Shown: positions 52,780 through 62,413, counted from the first letter of the stretch. The stretch: 64,000 nucleotides of DNA from an uncultured Alphaproteobacteria bacterium (GCA_934248075.1 CAKQKH010000003.1:1-64000); one strand, 5' to 3'. Program-made: numbers and translations. Notes: generated from the sequence alone by a model not told the origin.

Positions 52780-52963
52780 ATAAGCAAGCTGGCGCAATGT
52801 ACAAAAAATAACACATAAGGAGGTCGGCTTGCGACATGACGACTATTTAGGTACGGCTGTTTTTCTTTCATAAATAGCCGTGCTGGAAGCAAGACGGCCG
52901 ACGCAGTGTACAAAAAATAGTTCATAAGGAGGTCGGCTTGCGACATGACGACTATTTAGGAAA
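52780..52963. repeat. Two copies of the GTCGGC palindromic element directly upstream of the PfkB gene
   Basis: Two repeat units are seen. The hairpin GCCGAC...GTCGGC around GTGTAC...GTTCAT lies at 52893-52943, and a damaged copy at 52788-52833. The segment CATAAGGAGGTCGGCTTGCG occurs twice, about 109 bases apart, each followed by ACATGACGACTATTTAGG. A second hairpin (TACGGCT with AGCCGTG) lies between. The right end contains AGGAAAG, which becomes the Shine-Dalgarno site of the next gene. Confidence 0.85.
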
Positions 52964-52974
52964 GAAAAAAAACT

Positions 52975-53988
52975 ATGAAAACAGAAACATATTATGATAT
53001 TGTTGGTATTGGCAATGCCATTGTTGATGTTTTGGCAAAGGTCGGAGATGGTTTTCTCAAAGAACGCGAATTGCCTAAGGGCTGTATGACCCTTATGGAC
53101 GCCCAGACTGCCGGCAAAATTTATGCAGATATTGTTCCAGAACGCGAGGTTCCGGGGGGGTCTGCGGCTAACACCGTGGCAGGAATAGCATCTTTAGGCG
53201 GCACTCCGGCTTTTATCGGCAAAATTCATGATGATGAGCTGGGGCAAGAATTCACTCGCGACATTGGCGCTGCCGGAGTAGATTTTTTCACGATTCCGTT
53301 GGAGGAAGGCCCGGTTACCGGACGCAGTGTTGTATTGGTAACCCCTGATGCCGAACGCTCGATGTTTACGTATTTGGGCGCTGCCACTCATTTAACTGAA
53401 GAAGATATTGACGAAGAAATAATTAGAGCCGGAAAAATAACGTATATTGAGGGTTATCTGTGGGATACTGAATGCTGCCAGGGCGCACTGACCAAAGCTT
53501 GTCAAATTGCGCATAAACATGGCCGCAAAATAGCCTTTACCCTATCTGACACCACCTGCATTTGCCGTAATCGCGAAGCTATTTTCGACTTTATTAAAGA
53601 ATATGTTGACATTTTATTCGCTAACGAAGAAGAAATCAAAGCGCTTTTTGCTGAAATTGATTTTTATAAAAGTCTTGACTTGATAAAACCATACGTTGAA
53701 ATTGCCGCTATCACTCGCGGACAAAAGGGATCTGTAGTTGTAAAAGGCCGCACAAAAACCTTTGTTGAAGCAGAAATTGTTGAAGACGTGGTAGATACCA
53801 CCGGCGCTGGAGACTTATATGCCGCCGGTTTTCTTTATGGCTTAACCCAAGAGCGCAGCCTTGGCACCTGTGCAATGATCGGCTCCATCGCCGCGGCTGA
53901 AATCATCACTCACTATGGCGCCAGACCGGAAGTCTCGCTCCGCGGATTAGTGCGCAATAAATTGCTTTCTTATGGTATAAAAGCCTAA
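52975..53988 (+). CDS. PfkB family carbohydrate/adenosine kinase
   Basis: This 337-residue kinase has the ribokinase fold: IVGIGNAIVDVLAKVG, GGSAANTVAGIASLG and the C-terminal catalytic DTTGAGDLYAAGFLYGL, where the Asp is the base. It resembles the alphaproteobacterial adenosine-kinase-like group, so nucleoside or sugar phosphorylation is likely. AGGAAAG from the adjacent repeat lies before the ATG. It is followed by a bidirectional terminator. Confidence 0.88.
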   Translation: MKTETYYDIVGIGNAIVDVLAKVGDGFLKERELPKGCMTLMDAQTAGKIYADIVPEREVPGGSAANTVAGIASLGGTPAFIGKIHDDELGQEFTRDIGAAGVDFFTIPLEEGPVTGRSVVLVTPDAERSMFTYLGAATHLTEEDIDEEIIRAGKITYIEGYLWDTECCQGALTKACQIAHKHGRKIAFTLSDTTCICRNREAIFDFIKEYVDILFANEEEIKALFAEIDFYKSLDLIKPYVEIAAITRGQKGSVVVKGRTKTFVEAEIVEDVVDTTGAGDLYAAGFLYGLTQERSLGTCAMIGSIAAAEIITHYGARPEVSLRGLVRNKLLSYGIKA

Positions 53989-54001
53989 AAATACAATCCA
54001 C

Positions 54002-54033
54002 AAAAAAAGGCATCTTGAAGATGCCTTTTTTTC
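54002..54033. terminator. Bidirectional terminator
   Basis: AAAAAAAGGCATCTT and AAGATGCCTTTTTTT form a perfect stem with a short loop between the kinase gene and the small membrane-protein gene. Confidence 0.92.
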
Positions 54034-54319
54034 AAAATCTACGATTCCCGCGGCGGCGAAAGACATCGGCAATAGCGTAAACTATCTTCGCCATAAGCCA
54101 GCCGCCAAATATGGGGTAGAATGCCCACCACCACGAAAAGTGTGCCCAAAGGATCACTCCGGCAGTAGCTAATAAACTCCACCCGATTGACAGATAGAGT
54201 ATTTTTCTTTTTATCTGCCACAATCTTTCTGACCGTTTCCAGTCCAACTTACGATATGTATATATCGTTAATAAAAACAGTCCGAAAATATAGACCGTGA
54301 CAATTATTATTGTTGCCAT
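54032..54319 (-). CDS. Small inner-membrane protein
   Basis: This 95-residue protein has three hydrophobic segments (about 3-20, 42-62 and 66-84) and a basic C-terminus (RRRGNRRF). A basic stretch (RKLDWKRSERLWQIKRK) lies between segments one and two. No family is recognised. It is a single gene with its own terminator. Confidence 0.6.
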   Translation of the reverse strand: MATIIIVTVYIFGLFLLTIYTYRKLDWKRSERLWQIKRKILYLSIGWSLLATAGVILWAHFSWWWAFYPIFGGWLMAKIVYAIADVFRRRGNRRF

Positions 54320-54529
54320 AATTTTATATTTAATAATTTCTAACTTGTTGTTTTGCCGCTAGAGTATGCTATTTTTATTCAAAAGTAAATCTTTTTTTGT
54401 CCAAAGCATAAAAAACTTCATTAAATTATTGAAATTTAATTTCAAAAGTGTATTGTAAGGCCAACTTTGAAATAATGAAAATTATTTTGCCGGCAAGCTA
54501 TAAACTGTTTGCCGGAGCAGGTTTGCCTT

Positions 54530-54680
54530 CCGCGCGGAGTCGGCTTGCGACATGGTGACTATTTAGGTGCGGCTGTTTTTCTTTCATAAATAGCCGTGCT
54601 GGAAGCAAGACGGCCGACGCAGTGTACAAATAGAGGTACATAAGGAGGTCGGCTTGCGACATGACGACTATTTAGGAAAG
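54530..54680. repeat. Copy of the GTCGGC palindromic element directly upstream of typA
   Basis: It nearly matches the 52845-52963 copy: TGCGGCT/AGCCGTG hairpin, GGCCGAC and GTCGGC arms around GTGTACAAATAGAGGTAC, then GACGACTATTTAGGAAAG. The final AGGAAAG is the Shine-Dalgarno site of typA. The preceding 54320-54529 is AT-rich with no gene seen. Confidence 0.88.
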
Positions 54681-54686
54681 AAAAAA

Positions 54687-56507
54687 ATGATGAATATGAG
54701 AAATATTGCCATAATAGCTCACGTTGACCACGGCAAAACCACATTGGTTGACGGATTGTTAAAGCAGAGCGGCACTTTTAGAGACAACCAGAAGGTTGAT
54801 ACTTGCGTTATGGATAGCAATGACTTGGAGAGGGAGAGAGGAATTACGATTCTTTCCAAGTGTACGTCGGTTAATTGGCACGGAACCCACATTAACATTG
54901 TTGATACTCCGGGGCACGCTGATTTTGGCGGCGAAGTGGAACGTATATTGTCTATGGTTGACGGCGTGGTTTTGTTAGTCGATTCATCTGAAGGCCCGAT
55001 GCCGCAAACCAAATTTGTATTGGGCAAAGCCCTCAAACTCGGTTTATGCCCAATTGTCGTTATCAACAAAGCTGACAAGGCTGATGCACGCTGCGATGAG
55101 GTTTTGAATGAAGTTTTTGATTTGTTTGTAAGTCTTGATGCCAACGACAAGCAGCTGGATTTTCCGGTGCTATATGCTTCTGGCCGCAATGGTTGGGCAG
55201 TTAAAGAGCTGGAAGACGAGAAAAAAGATTTGAGTCCGTTGTTTGAACTGATTCTCTCTTACGTTCCGGAACCAGCTTGCGAACCAAACAAACCTTTTTC
55301 CATGCTGGCAACCACATTGGAAGCCGATAAGTTCATCGGCCGTTTGATAACCGGCAAAATCCAGTCCGGCACTTTGCATGTTAATGACACTGTCAAAGTG
55401 CTAGATGGCACCAATAAAGAAATTGAACGTGTCCGCATCAGTAAGATTTTGGCATATCGCGGCCTCAATCGCGAATCATTGGAAGAGGCTCATGCCGGAG
55501 ACATTATTGCGGTAGCCGGCGTTGTTAAAGGCACTGTGGCTGACACTCTTTGCGCGTTTGAAGTTTCTGAGGCCATTCATGCTCAGCCGATTGACCCTCC
55601 GACTTTGGCCATGACTTTTTCGATTAACGATTCGCCGTTGGCCGGTCGTGAAGGCGACAAAGTAACCTCGCGCATGATTTGGGATCGTCTCTGCAAAGAA
55701 GCCGAGGGTAACATTGCGCTCAAAATTTCCCGCACCGACACCACCGATTCGTTTGAGGTTGCCGGACGTGGAGAATTACAGTTAGGCGTCTTGATTGAAA
55801 CCATGCGCCGCGAAGGATTTGAGCTTTCTATCTCTCGTCCGCGCGTGCTGATGAAAAAAGATGAAAACGGCAAACTTCTTGAACCGATTGAAGAAGTTGT
55901 GGTTGACGTTGATGAAGAATTTTCTGGTGCCGTAGTTGAAAAACTCGGCCAGCGCCGCGCCGAAATGATAGATATGATTCCGTCTCAAGTCGGCAACAAA
56001 GTTCGCTTGATTTTCAATGCGCCATCACGCGGACTGATTGGTTATCACTCTGAATTTTTGACAGACACCCGCGGCACTGGTGTCATGAACCGCCTGTTCA
56101 AGTGTTATGAACCCTACAAAGGTGAAATTGACAGCCGCCGCAATGGTGTTTTGATTTCATCAGAAACCGGCACTGCCATTGCTTATTCATTGTGGAAATT
56201 GCAAGATCGCGGCCCAATGTTTATTGATCCGGGTGTTCCGGTATATACCGGCATGATTATCGGCGAACATACCAAGCCCAATGATATTGAAGTTAACCCT
56301 TGCAAAGCCAAACAGCTTACCAACATCCGTGCCGCCGGCAAAGATGAAGCCATTGACTTGGTTCCGCCACGTAAAATGAGTCTGGAACAAGGCTTGTCTT
56401 ATATTCAAGAAGACGAATTATTAGAGGTTACCCCCAAAACTTTGCGCCTGCGCAAACGGATTCTTGATCCGATCGCTCGCAAACGCCAAAAGCCTGGTGA
56501 TTTCTAA
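54687..56507 (+). CDS. typA: Translational GTPase TypA/BipA
   Basis: This 606-residue GTPase binds ribosomes and affects stress response and assembly of 50S subunits. It has GTPase motifs AHVDHGKTT, DTPGHADFGGE and NKAD, followed by EF-G-like domains and the TypA-specific C-terminus (ends RQKPGDF). The start is ATG 54687 (MMNMRNIAII), because an in-frame TTG at 54654 lies inside the repeat. A terminator follows at 56515. Confidence 0.96.
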   Translation: MMNMRNIAIIAHVDHGKTTLVDGLLKQSGTFRDNQKVDTCVMDSNDLERERGITILSKCTSVNWHGTHINIVDTPGHADFGGEVERILSMVDGVVLLVDSSEGPMPQTKFVLGKALKLGLCPIVVINKADKADARCDEVLNEVFDLFVSLDANDKQLDFPVLYASGRNGWAVKELEDEKKDLSPLFELILSYVPEPACEPNKPFSMLATTLEADKFIGRLITGKIQSGTLHVNDTVKVLDGTNKEIERVRISKILAYRGLNRESLEEAHAGDIIAVAGVVKGTVADTLCAFEVSEAIHAQPIDPPTLAMTFSINDSPLAGREGDKVTSRMIWDRLCKEAEGNIALKISRTDTTDSFEVAGRGELQLGVLIETMRREGFELSISRPRVLMKKDENGKLLEPIEEVVVDVDEEFSGAVVEKLGQRRAEMIDMIPSQVGNKVRLIFNAPSRGLIGYHSEFLTDTRGTGVMNRLFKCYEPYKGEIDSRRNGVLISSETGTAIAYSLWKLQDRGPMFIDPGVPVYTGMIIGEHTKPNDIEVNPCKAKQLTNIRAAGKDEAIDLVPPRKMSLEQGLSYIQEDELLEVTPKTLRLRKRILDPIARKRQKPGDF

Positions 56508-56514
56508 AACCAAC

Positions 56515-56548
56515 AAAGCCCCAAGCACACTGTTTGGGGCTTTAATTT
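56515..56548 (+). terminator. Terminator after typA
   Basis: AAAGCCCCAA and TTGGGGCTTT form the stem, followed by a T-rich run. Confidence 0.9.
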
Positions 56549-56555
56549 TAATAAC

Positions 56556-56586
56556 AAAAAAGCTCCGAAAATATCCGGAGCTTTCA
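56556..56586 (-). terminator. Terminator after the 123-residue protein gene
   Basis: AAAAAAGCTCCG and CGGAGCTTT form a perfect stem, with a T run on the minus strand. Confidence 0.88.
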
Positions 56587-56617
56587 AATTTGCCTATGGA
56601 GAAAACGGAAAAACCGA

Positions 56618-56989
56618 TTAACGACCGCCGGAACTCCTATAACCACCGACCGTTGCAACCGACGGAACTTTTTTCTTAAATGGATTTAGTCGTCCGCACA
56701 GAGTTGAGATTCTTCCCTTCAAATCTTTAGACAAGCCGCCAACAACTTTGGCAAGAGCCACCGCGGCCTTACCCGAAACTGTCCGAGTATTTCCGCTCGC
56801 CAAATGCTTATTATAATCAGCATACATTTGTCTGGCAGACTTAATACCCTTATAAGTCTCCGGCATATGTTGCTGAATCATTCTGGAACCTTCGGCCAAC
56901 TCCAAACCTTTGTCCGTAATTTTGCTGACAAAGGAATCAAGACCGTGAAACACGCCGCCCAGCCCCCTTGTTTTTTTAACCTCGCTCAT
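56618..56989 (-). CDS. Small basic cytosolic protein of unknown function
   Basis: The start is ATG 56989 (MSEVKKTRGLGGVFHGLDSF) with GGAG seven bases upstream; an earlier ATG at 57058 lacks a site. The 123-residue protein is helical and basic, with FVSKITDKGLELAEGSRMIQ and a GR-rich C-terminus (GGYRSSGGR). No membrane segment, signal or known domain is seen. Confidence 0.6.
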   Translation of the reverse strand: MSEVKKTRGLGGVFHGLDSFVSKITDKGLELAEGSRMIQQHMPETYKGIKSARQMYADYNKHLASGNTRTVSGKAAVALAKVVGGLSKDLKGRISTLCGRLNPFKKKVPSVATVGGYRSSGGR

Positions 56990-57179
56990 CGTTTTTCTCC
57001 ATAAATAAATAGCGTCATTTTGTCTATTATCGCAAGTTAATTGTGTTTTGTCAACCACAAAAGAGGTTCAAACCCGCAAAAATATAGGCAAAACTGCACA
57101 TTTGCTGTTTTATTATTGCAAATAATAACCTATAATCTCTTAAAATCAACTTAATAAACCGACTAGGCCACAAAATATA

Positions 57180-58760
57180 ATGAGTTTATTCAAATCAATC
57201 GCCACTTTTGGCAGCTTTACTTTACTTTCGCGCATCACCGGATTCTTCCGTGATATGGTATTGGCAAACTTTCTCGGTGCCGGTTTGATATCTGACGCAT
57301 TTTTCGTTGCATTCAAGCTGCCCAATTTATTTCGTTCATTATTTGCCGAAGGCGCTTTTACCTCAGCTTTTGTTCCAATGCTTTCACAAAAGCTAGTAAC
57401 CGATTCCAAGCAAGACGCGCTTGATTTTGCCGCAAAAGCAATTTCTGTTTTGGCATTTTTTCTTGCGCTGTTTGTTTTGATCATGGAGATTTTTATGCCT
57501 CTGGTTGTGCGCATTTTGGCCCCCGGTTTTATTGCCGACAGCGGCAAAATTGAGCTTGCCGTGCAACTATCGCGCATCACCTTTCCGTTTTTGCTATTTA
57601 TTTCGATTGTATCTTTTCAATCAGGGATATTAAATTCTCTAGGCAAATTTGCCGCGCCTGCGGCCGCGCCGGTAATCCTCAATCTGATGATGATTGCTTC
57701 CGTGTTTATTTTTGTGCCGTTTGGCGCCACTCCGGCTCACGGCATTGCTGTCGGCGTAACTTTTGCCGGATTCGTTGAGATTCTGTGGTTGATGTTTTTT
57801 CTTCATCGCCAACAAGCGTATCTCAAACCAGACTACCACATTTGGCCTTTATTGCAAGACAACAGCATCCGCACACTATTCAAACGCATTGCCCCCGGAG
57901 TGCTCGGGGCCGGAGTTTACCAAATCAACATGGTTGTTGACACCATTTTAGTTTCACTGGTTGGCACCGGAGCAATCTCCTGGCTCTATTATGCCAATCG
58001 TTTGCAACAATTGCCTCTGGGCGTAGTTGGCGCCGCCATTGGCGTTGCGGTTTTGCCGATTCTCTCTCATCACCTTAAGTGCGGCGACAACGCCGAAGCT
58101 TGCAAAGTGCAGACCAAGGCCATTGAATATGGCGCTCTTTTGTCCATACCAGCCGCCGTTGCTCTGATAGTTTTGGCCGAACCGATAATCAACATTTTAT
58201 TTCAGCACGGCAAATTCGGAACCTTGCAAACAACCATGACTGCCCGCGCCGTAATTGCCTATGCCATTGGTTTGCCAGCCTATGTGTTGGTTAAAGCCCT
58301 CGCGCCCAATTTTTTTGCCCGCGGCGACACCAAAACTCCGGTCAAATACAGTATCATTGTTTTACTCACCAACCTAAGTTTTTCAATTATACTAATGAAA
58401 CCTTTCGGACATGTTGGTATTGCTTCTGCCACCACCATTGCGGCCTTTGTGTCATTATGGCAGTATTTGCGCGGACTAAAAAAACGCGATTTCTGGCATT
58501 TTTCCCGCAATTTAGCCATTGAGACCGCCAAAATTGCCGCCTGTTCATTAGTTATGGGCGCGGTCATCGGCTGCGGAAAATTTTTGCTTAATTGCCATTA
58601 TGAAAATTGGCTTCACCTTTCCATTCTGCCCAAGCTTGGCTGGTTTGGCGCTTTGTGCATATTGGGGCTTGCAACTTTTATAATAACCGCTAAACTCAGT
58701 GGTGTGTTGGATATTAAAGAAATACTAAATATGTTCAGACGGAGATCGGCAAAATGTTAA
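57180..58760 (+). CDS. murJ: Lipid II flippase MurJ
   Basis: This 526-residue protein of the MOP superfamily has about 14 membrane segments. It flips undecaprenyl-PP-MurNAc-GlcNAc across the inner membrane for peptidoglycan synthesis. The conserved start SLFKSIATFGSFTLLSRITG is followed by DMVLANFLGAGLISDAFFVA and LPNLFRSLFAEGAFTSAFVP, the family signature. It overlaps the next gene by seven bases, so the two are coupled. Confidence 0.95.
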   Translation: MSLFKSIATFGSFTLLSRITGFFRDMVLANFLGAGLISDAFFVAFKLPNLFRSLFAEGAFTSAFVPMLSQKLVTDSKQDALDFAAKAISVLAFFLALFVLIMEIFMPLVVRILAPGFIADSGKIELAVQLSRITFPFLLFISIVSFQSGILNSLGKFAAPAAAPVILNLMMIASVFIFVPFGATPAHGIAVGVTFAGFVEILWLMFFLHRQQAYLKPDYHIWPLLQDNSIRTLFKRIAPGVLGAGVYQINMVVDTILVSLVGTGAISWLYYANRLQQLPLGVVGAAIGVAVLPILSHHLKCGDNAEACKVQTKAIEYGALLSIPAAVALIVLAEPIINILFQHGKFGTLQTTMTARAVIAYAIGLPAYVLVKALAPNFFARGDTKTPVKYSIIVLLTNLSFSIILMKPFGHVGIASATTIAAFVSLWQYLRGLKKRDFWHFSRNLAIETAKIAACSLVMGAVIGCGKFLLNCHYENWLHLSILPKLGWFGALCILGLATFIITAKLSGVLDIKEILNMFRRRSAKC

Positions 58761-59761
58761 AAGAGCAACTTTTGGAGCTATGGAAAAAACTTAGATTTCC
58801 TCGCAGACTAAAAGTTTTGTTGCGCCCATGGCCACGCATACGCCGCCTCATCAACACCTGGCCGCGATTAATTTTGCTTTTTGTACTGGCATTTGTCTTT
58901 TTATATTACCCTCTCGGCGCCCTGATCAGTGAAGACATTGACATCAACACCGACTATGAGATAGCCAAAGACGGCCACCGCTCAGCCACCATAGACACCA
59001 TGACATTTCTGATTAAGCGCGAAGTTTACAACAAAAGCTGGACTCCGGCATTGCCGTTTATCTTTCCCGCATACATGCTTGACAATATGCCTGCGTTTCA
59101 GCTTGGCATAATGGAGCCGATAGGACACACCGCCAAGGTCTTGGCCGCCAAAATGGATAAAAGCATTGCCGAAGAGGGTAAATCGCCCCTACACTCTGCC
59201 GCTGAATTACTGCAATATCCCGGAACAATTTGGATGTTCTCCCCCGGCAACAAACTGATTCCGGCGCCGTCATCTAACAGCCAATACCGCCGCGCTCGCA
59301 AACAGCTGCAAAATTACAATCACATGTTGGCCGACGGGCAAGCAATATTTGAAGCCACGCCCCAAAATTTGCTCCATATTTTAAAAGCCGTCAAAGCAGA
59401 TTTGCAAAAGACCAGCAATCGCTTAGAAAGTCATATTCGCGAAAACAGCTCATCTTGGCTTGATACCAAAGCAGACGATGTGTTTTATTATCAACAAGGT
59501 AAAATTTACGCCTACTTTTTATTGCTCAAAGCCTTAAGCTTTGACTTTAAGGACGCCATTTTGCAGAGCAACATATACCAACCCTGGACATCTCTGCTCA
59601 AATCTCTGGAAAACGCCGCGCACCTGTCGCCAACCATTGTTCGCAACGGCGAACTAGATAGCTTATTGGCGCCCAATCATTTGGCATCTCTTGGTTTTTA
59701 CAGCCGCAAGGCCATAATTACTTTGCAAAAAATGCTTACCACTTTAGATGGAGTCAAATAA
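58754..59761 (+). CDS. DUF2333-like membrane protein
   Basis: This 335-residue protein has one N-terminal membrane segment (residues about 38-56) and a long periplasmic or cytosolic helical region. The pattern WTPALPFIFPAYMLDNMPAF and HSAAELLQYPGTIWMF resembles DUF2333. Function unknown. Its start overlaps murJ and its stop overlaps the NifU-domain gene, so it belongs to the murJ transcript. Confidence 0.6.
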   Translation: MLKEQLLELWKKLRFPRRLKVLLRPWPRIRRLINTWPRLILLFVLAFVFLYYPLGALISEDIDINTDYEIAKDGHRSATIDTMTFLIKREVYNKSWTPALPFIFPAYMLDNMPAFQLGIMEPIGHTAKVLAAKMDKSIAEEGKSPLHSAAELLQYPGTIWMFSPGNKLIPAPSSNSQYRRARKQLQNYNHMLADGQAIFEATPQNLLHILKAVKADLQKTSNRLESHIRENSSSWLDTKADDVFYYQQGKIYAYFLLLKALSFDFKDAILQSNIYQPWTSLLKSLENAAHLSPTIVRNGELDSLLAPNHLASLGFYSRKAIITLQKMLTTLDGVK

Positions 59762-60303
59762 TGCTCATAGAAACTCAGTCCACTCCCGATGCCAACGTCA
59801 TCAATTTTTTTCCACCACAACCGATTCTAAAATCCGGTCAGGCCGAATTTGTTGACACCAAATCGCTACGTCGTTCTCCTCTAGCCGAGCATATTTTTGA
59901 CATCGGCGGAATTGTCTCTTTATTTATCACCGCCGACATGATTTCCGTAACCAAAACACCTGATGCCTCATGGGATATTCTCAAGCCGCAAATTCTGGCA
60001 GAAATCATGGATCATTTAGCCACCGGAGAAGAAACCATATCTGCCCCAACAACCGATTCGGAAGACATTGTCGGCCAAATCAAAGGGTTGCTCAACGCCC
60101 GAATTCGCCCCGCGGTTAAGCAAGATGGCGGCGATATTGTTTTCTGCGATTATCGTGACGGAATTGTCTATGTTGAGATGCAGGGTTCATGCAAAGGCTG
60201 CCCCTACGCCATGCGCACTCTTAAAGACGGAGTGGAAAAGATTCTCAAAACTTATATCCCCGAAGTTCGAGAAGTCAGAAACATTGGCGCCGACGGAGAA
60301 TAG
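59761..60303 (+). CDS. NifU/NfuA-domain iron-sulfur cluster carrier
   Basis: This 180-residue protein has an N-terminal Nfu_N domain (FVDTKSLRRSPLAEHIFDIG) and a C-terminal NifU domain with C144 and C147 in GSCKGCP. It carries or delivers 4Fe-4S clusters to target proteins. Its start overlaps the preceding stop (TAATG). It is the third gene of the murJ operon, a placement commonly unrelated in function. Confidence 0.92.
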   Translation: MLIETQSTPDANVINFFPPQPILKSGQAEFVDTKSLRRSPLAEHIFDIGGIVSLFITADMISVTKTPDASWDILKPQILAEIMDHLATGEETISAPTTDSEDIVGQIKGLLNARIRPAVKQDGGDIVFCDYRDGIVYVEMQGSCKGCPYAMRTLKDGVEKILKTYIPEVREVRNIGADGE

Positions 60304-60304
60304 C

Positions 60305-61228
60305 ATGCGCTGGGCATTAGGCATAGTCTGTTGTTTTTTGTTTTTTGCCAAGTCGCTTTGCGCCGCTGAATTTATAGAGATTGACCATATCAAGGTTCAA
60401 GATCTTCAAGATATCTACGCTTTTTACAATTACAACGGTGAGAAAGGTTATCTTATGATTCCGTCTTACCACTATCCGCCGATTTTTCTTCGTCATTTTC
60501 CCGATGATTTTTCCTCAATCACCAATGAGGCGGAGCGCCACGCTCTATTTATTAAAATTCTTGCGCCTTTGGCTCTTAGGCTAAACAACGAAATTATCGC
60601 CGAGCGCCGAGAAATCATTGCTCTTGATCAAGCTTTCAAACAAAATCAGGAGCTTTCGCCTCAACAAGAACAGTGGCTTGAAGACAAAGCCGCTGAATAT
60701 GATGTTTTCAGCCGCCTTAAGGGGCATCGCCGCTATACTTATTTGTTGGGAGAATTATTGCAAAAGGTTCACGTTATTCCGCCATCTGTATTAATCACCG
60801 CTGCGGCACTGGAAACAAATTGGGGAACATCGCGGATTATAAAAGAAGCCGATTCCTTGTATAAAACCTTAGAATGGCACACCGACAAGGGCCTAAAACC
60901 GATTGGCGAAACACAAGATGACAGTTACCGTATCAAAATTTATCCCAACATATACAACTCCATGCAAGAGTTCGCTCACAAACTCAACACTGCCTTGCCA
61001 TACCAAGATTTCCGCGGTTTTCGCAATCAGATCTTGGAGCGCAAAACGCCGCTGTTAGGCTCCTCATTAGCTCCTTATTTGGTCTGGAATTCGCCGCTCA
61101 AGAACTACGCCGGACTTTTTGACTACACGCTTGCGTATTACGAACTCAATATAATTGACAAATCTGTCTTAGATAGTAAGATGATAAGCGTAGAGCTGCC
61201 TAAAAAACTAAAAGATAAGACATTGTAA
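60305..61228 (+). CDS. Bax-like glucosaminidase-domain protein
   Basis: The start is ATG 60305 (MRWALGIVCCFLFFAKSLCA), giving a signal peptide and 307 residues. The glucosaminidase fold is seen at about 150-290: VIPPSVLITAAALETNWGTS, which holds the catalytic Glu, and later YPNIYNSMQEFAHKLNT. It resembles E. coli Bax and FlgJ C-terminal domains. It may trim peptidoglycan, and an association with the flagellum is possible but unproved. It follows the NifU gene after one base. Confidence 0.83.
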   Translation: MRWALGIVCCFLFFAKSLCAAEFIEIDHIKVQDLQDIYAFYNYNGEKGYLMIPSYHYPPIFLRHFPDDFSSITNEAERHALFIKILAPLALRLNNEIIAERREIIALDQAFKQNQELSPQQEQWLEDKAAEYDVFSRLKGHRRYTYLLGELLQKVHVIPPSVLITAAALETNWGTSRIIKEADSLYKTLEWHTDKGLKPIGETQDDSYRIKIYPNIYNSMQEFAHKLNTALPYQDFRGFRNQILERKTPLLGSSLAPYLVWNSPLKNYAGLFDYTLAYYELNIIDKSVLDSKMISVELPKKLKDKTL

Positions 61229-61306
61229 CAAAACTGTAATTAGCCCTGGATTGTTTTTTGTACTATCATAGAATTAGGACACAACCATTTATTTAAAGAC
61301 ACCGCC

Positions 61307-62413
61307 ATGAACCGAGCGCCGTTAAATCGTCAAGATATTGAAAGACTATCCGCCACCCCTGGGGTAGAAGCCAAATCTATCGTTGCGCAAAAAGTCAGCG
61401 CCTATTATAACGGCAGCGTTGTAACCCCCAAGGGCATGAAACTGGCCGAAGACATTTTCCGGATTATGGTGCGTGATGTTGAGCTTAAAGTTCGTCAGGT
61501 TTTGGCCGAAAGCCTTAAACACTGTCACAATCTTCCTCACGACATTGTATCATCGGTAATTCAAGATTCTGACAGCGTCGCCGTGCCGTTTATCAAATAT
61601 TATTCCAACCTCAGCAATGATGACCTTCTCAAGATTTTGAGCATCACCGGCATCAACAAGCAAAAAGCCGTTGCCGAGCGGCTGAATTTGCCGCATGAAA
61701 TATCGCAATATATTGTTGACAAATGCCCCGAAGAAGTTGTCGGCGTGCTTATCTCTAATGACACCGCCAGCATTCACGAAAGCACTTTCAATACCATTGT
61801 TGAAAAATATCAGCAAAATGAAGATATCCAAAAACGTTTGGTCTATCGCTCTGAGCTTCCGACCTCGGTGATTGAAAAGATTGCCAACTCACTTTCTGAG
61901 GAGCTTAAAAAGCATCTGATACTGGCGCACAATCTGCCTGCCGATTTGGCCACCGACATCATTGAGGAGGTCAAAGAAAAAACCACCTTGCGCATTTCCG
62001 AAGATTACAGCTCAGACAAACAGATTGAAGAATTGGTTCATCAGTTATACACCTCCAACCGCCTGACTTCAGGTTTGGTAGTACGTTCCATTTGCATGGG
62101 TGACCTCAAATTTTTTGAATACGCCATTGTTTATTTGTCAGACACTCCCATTCTTGAGGTTCGCAAAATTTTGTTTAACACCTCGGCTGACTTTATGGTT
62201 CGCAATCTTTTGCGCAAGGCCTATATTCCCAAGTCTATGTTTCCGGCGGTGTTTTCGGCGCTCAAGGTAATCAAAGAAATTCGCTTTGACTGTCGCCAAA
62301 GCAACCGCAAAAATTTCGCCCACAAGGTCATCGAGCGTATTCTTTCTCTCACGCCCAACAATGAGGAATTGAGCGAGGAAGACATCAACTATCTTGTTTC
62401 CAAAATCAGCTAG
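61307..62413 (+). CDS. DUF2336 protein with HEAT-like repeats
   Basis: This 368-residue helical protein belongs to DUF2336, found mainly in alphaproteobacteria. Repeats of about 30 residues are visible (VELKVRQVLAESLKHCHNLP, VAERLNLPHEIS, LSEELKKHLILAHNLPADLA). No signal or membrane segment is seen. Such proteins are often near signalling genes, and here an HD-GYP gene follows directly. It may be an adaptor for a c-di-GMP pathway, which is inferred from position. Confidence 0.82.
   Translation: MNRAPLNRQDIERLSATPGVEAKSIVAQKVSAYYNGSVVTPKGMKLAEDIFRIMVRDVELKVRQVLAESLKHCHNLPHDIVSSVIQDSDSVAVPFIKYYSNLSNDDLLKILSITGINKQKAVAERLNLPHEISQYIVDKCPEEVVGVLISNDTASIHESTFNTIVEKYQQNEDIQKRLVYRSELPTSVIEKIANSLSEELKKHLILAHNLPADLATDIIEEVKEKTTLRISEDYSSDKQIEELVHQLYTSNRLTSGLVVRSICMGDLKFFEYAIVYLSDTPILEVRKILFNTSADFMVRNLLRKAYIPKSMFPAVFSALKVIKEIRFDCRQSNRKNFAHKVIERILSLTPNNEELSEEDINYLVSKIS

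Noticed and set aside
54654..54686. TTG at 54654 as the start of typA.
   Set aside because: It lies inside the leader repeat; AGGAAAG is correctly spaced for ATG 54687, which also matches the known TypA N-terminus.
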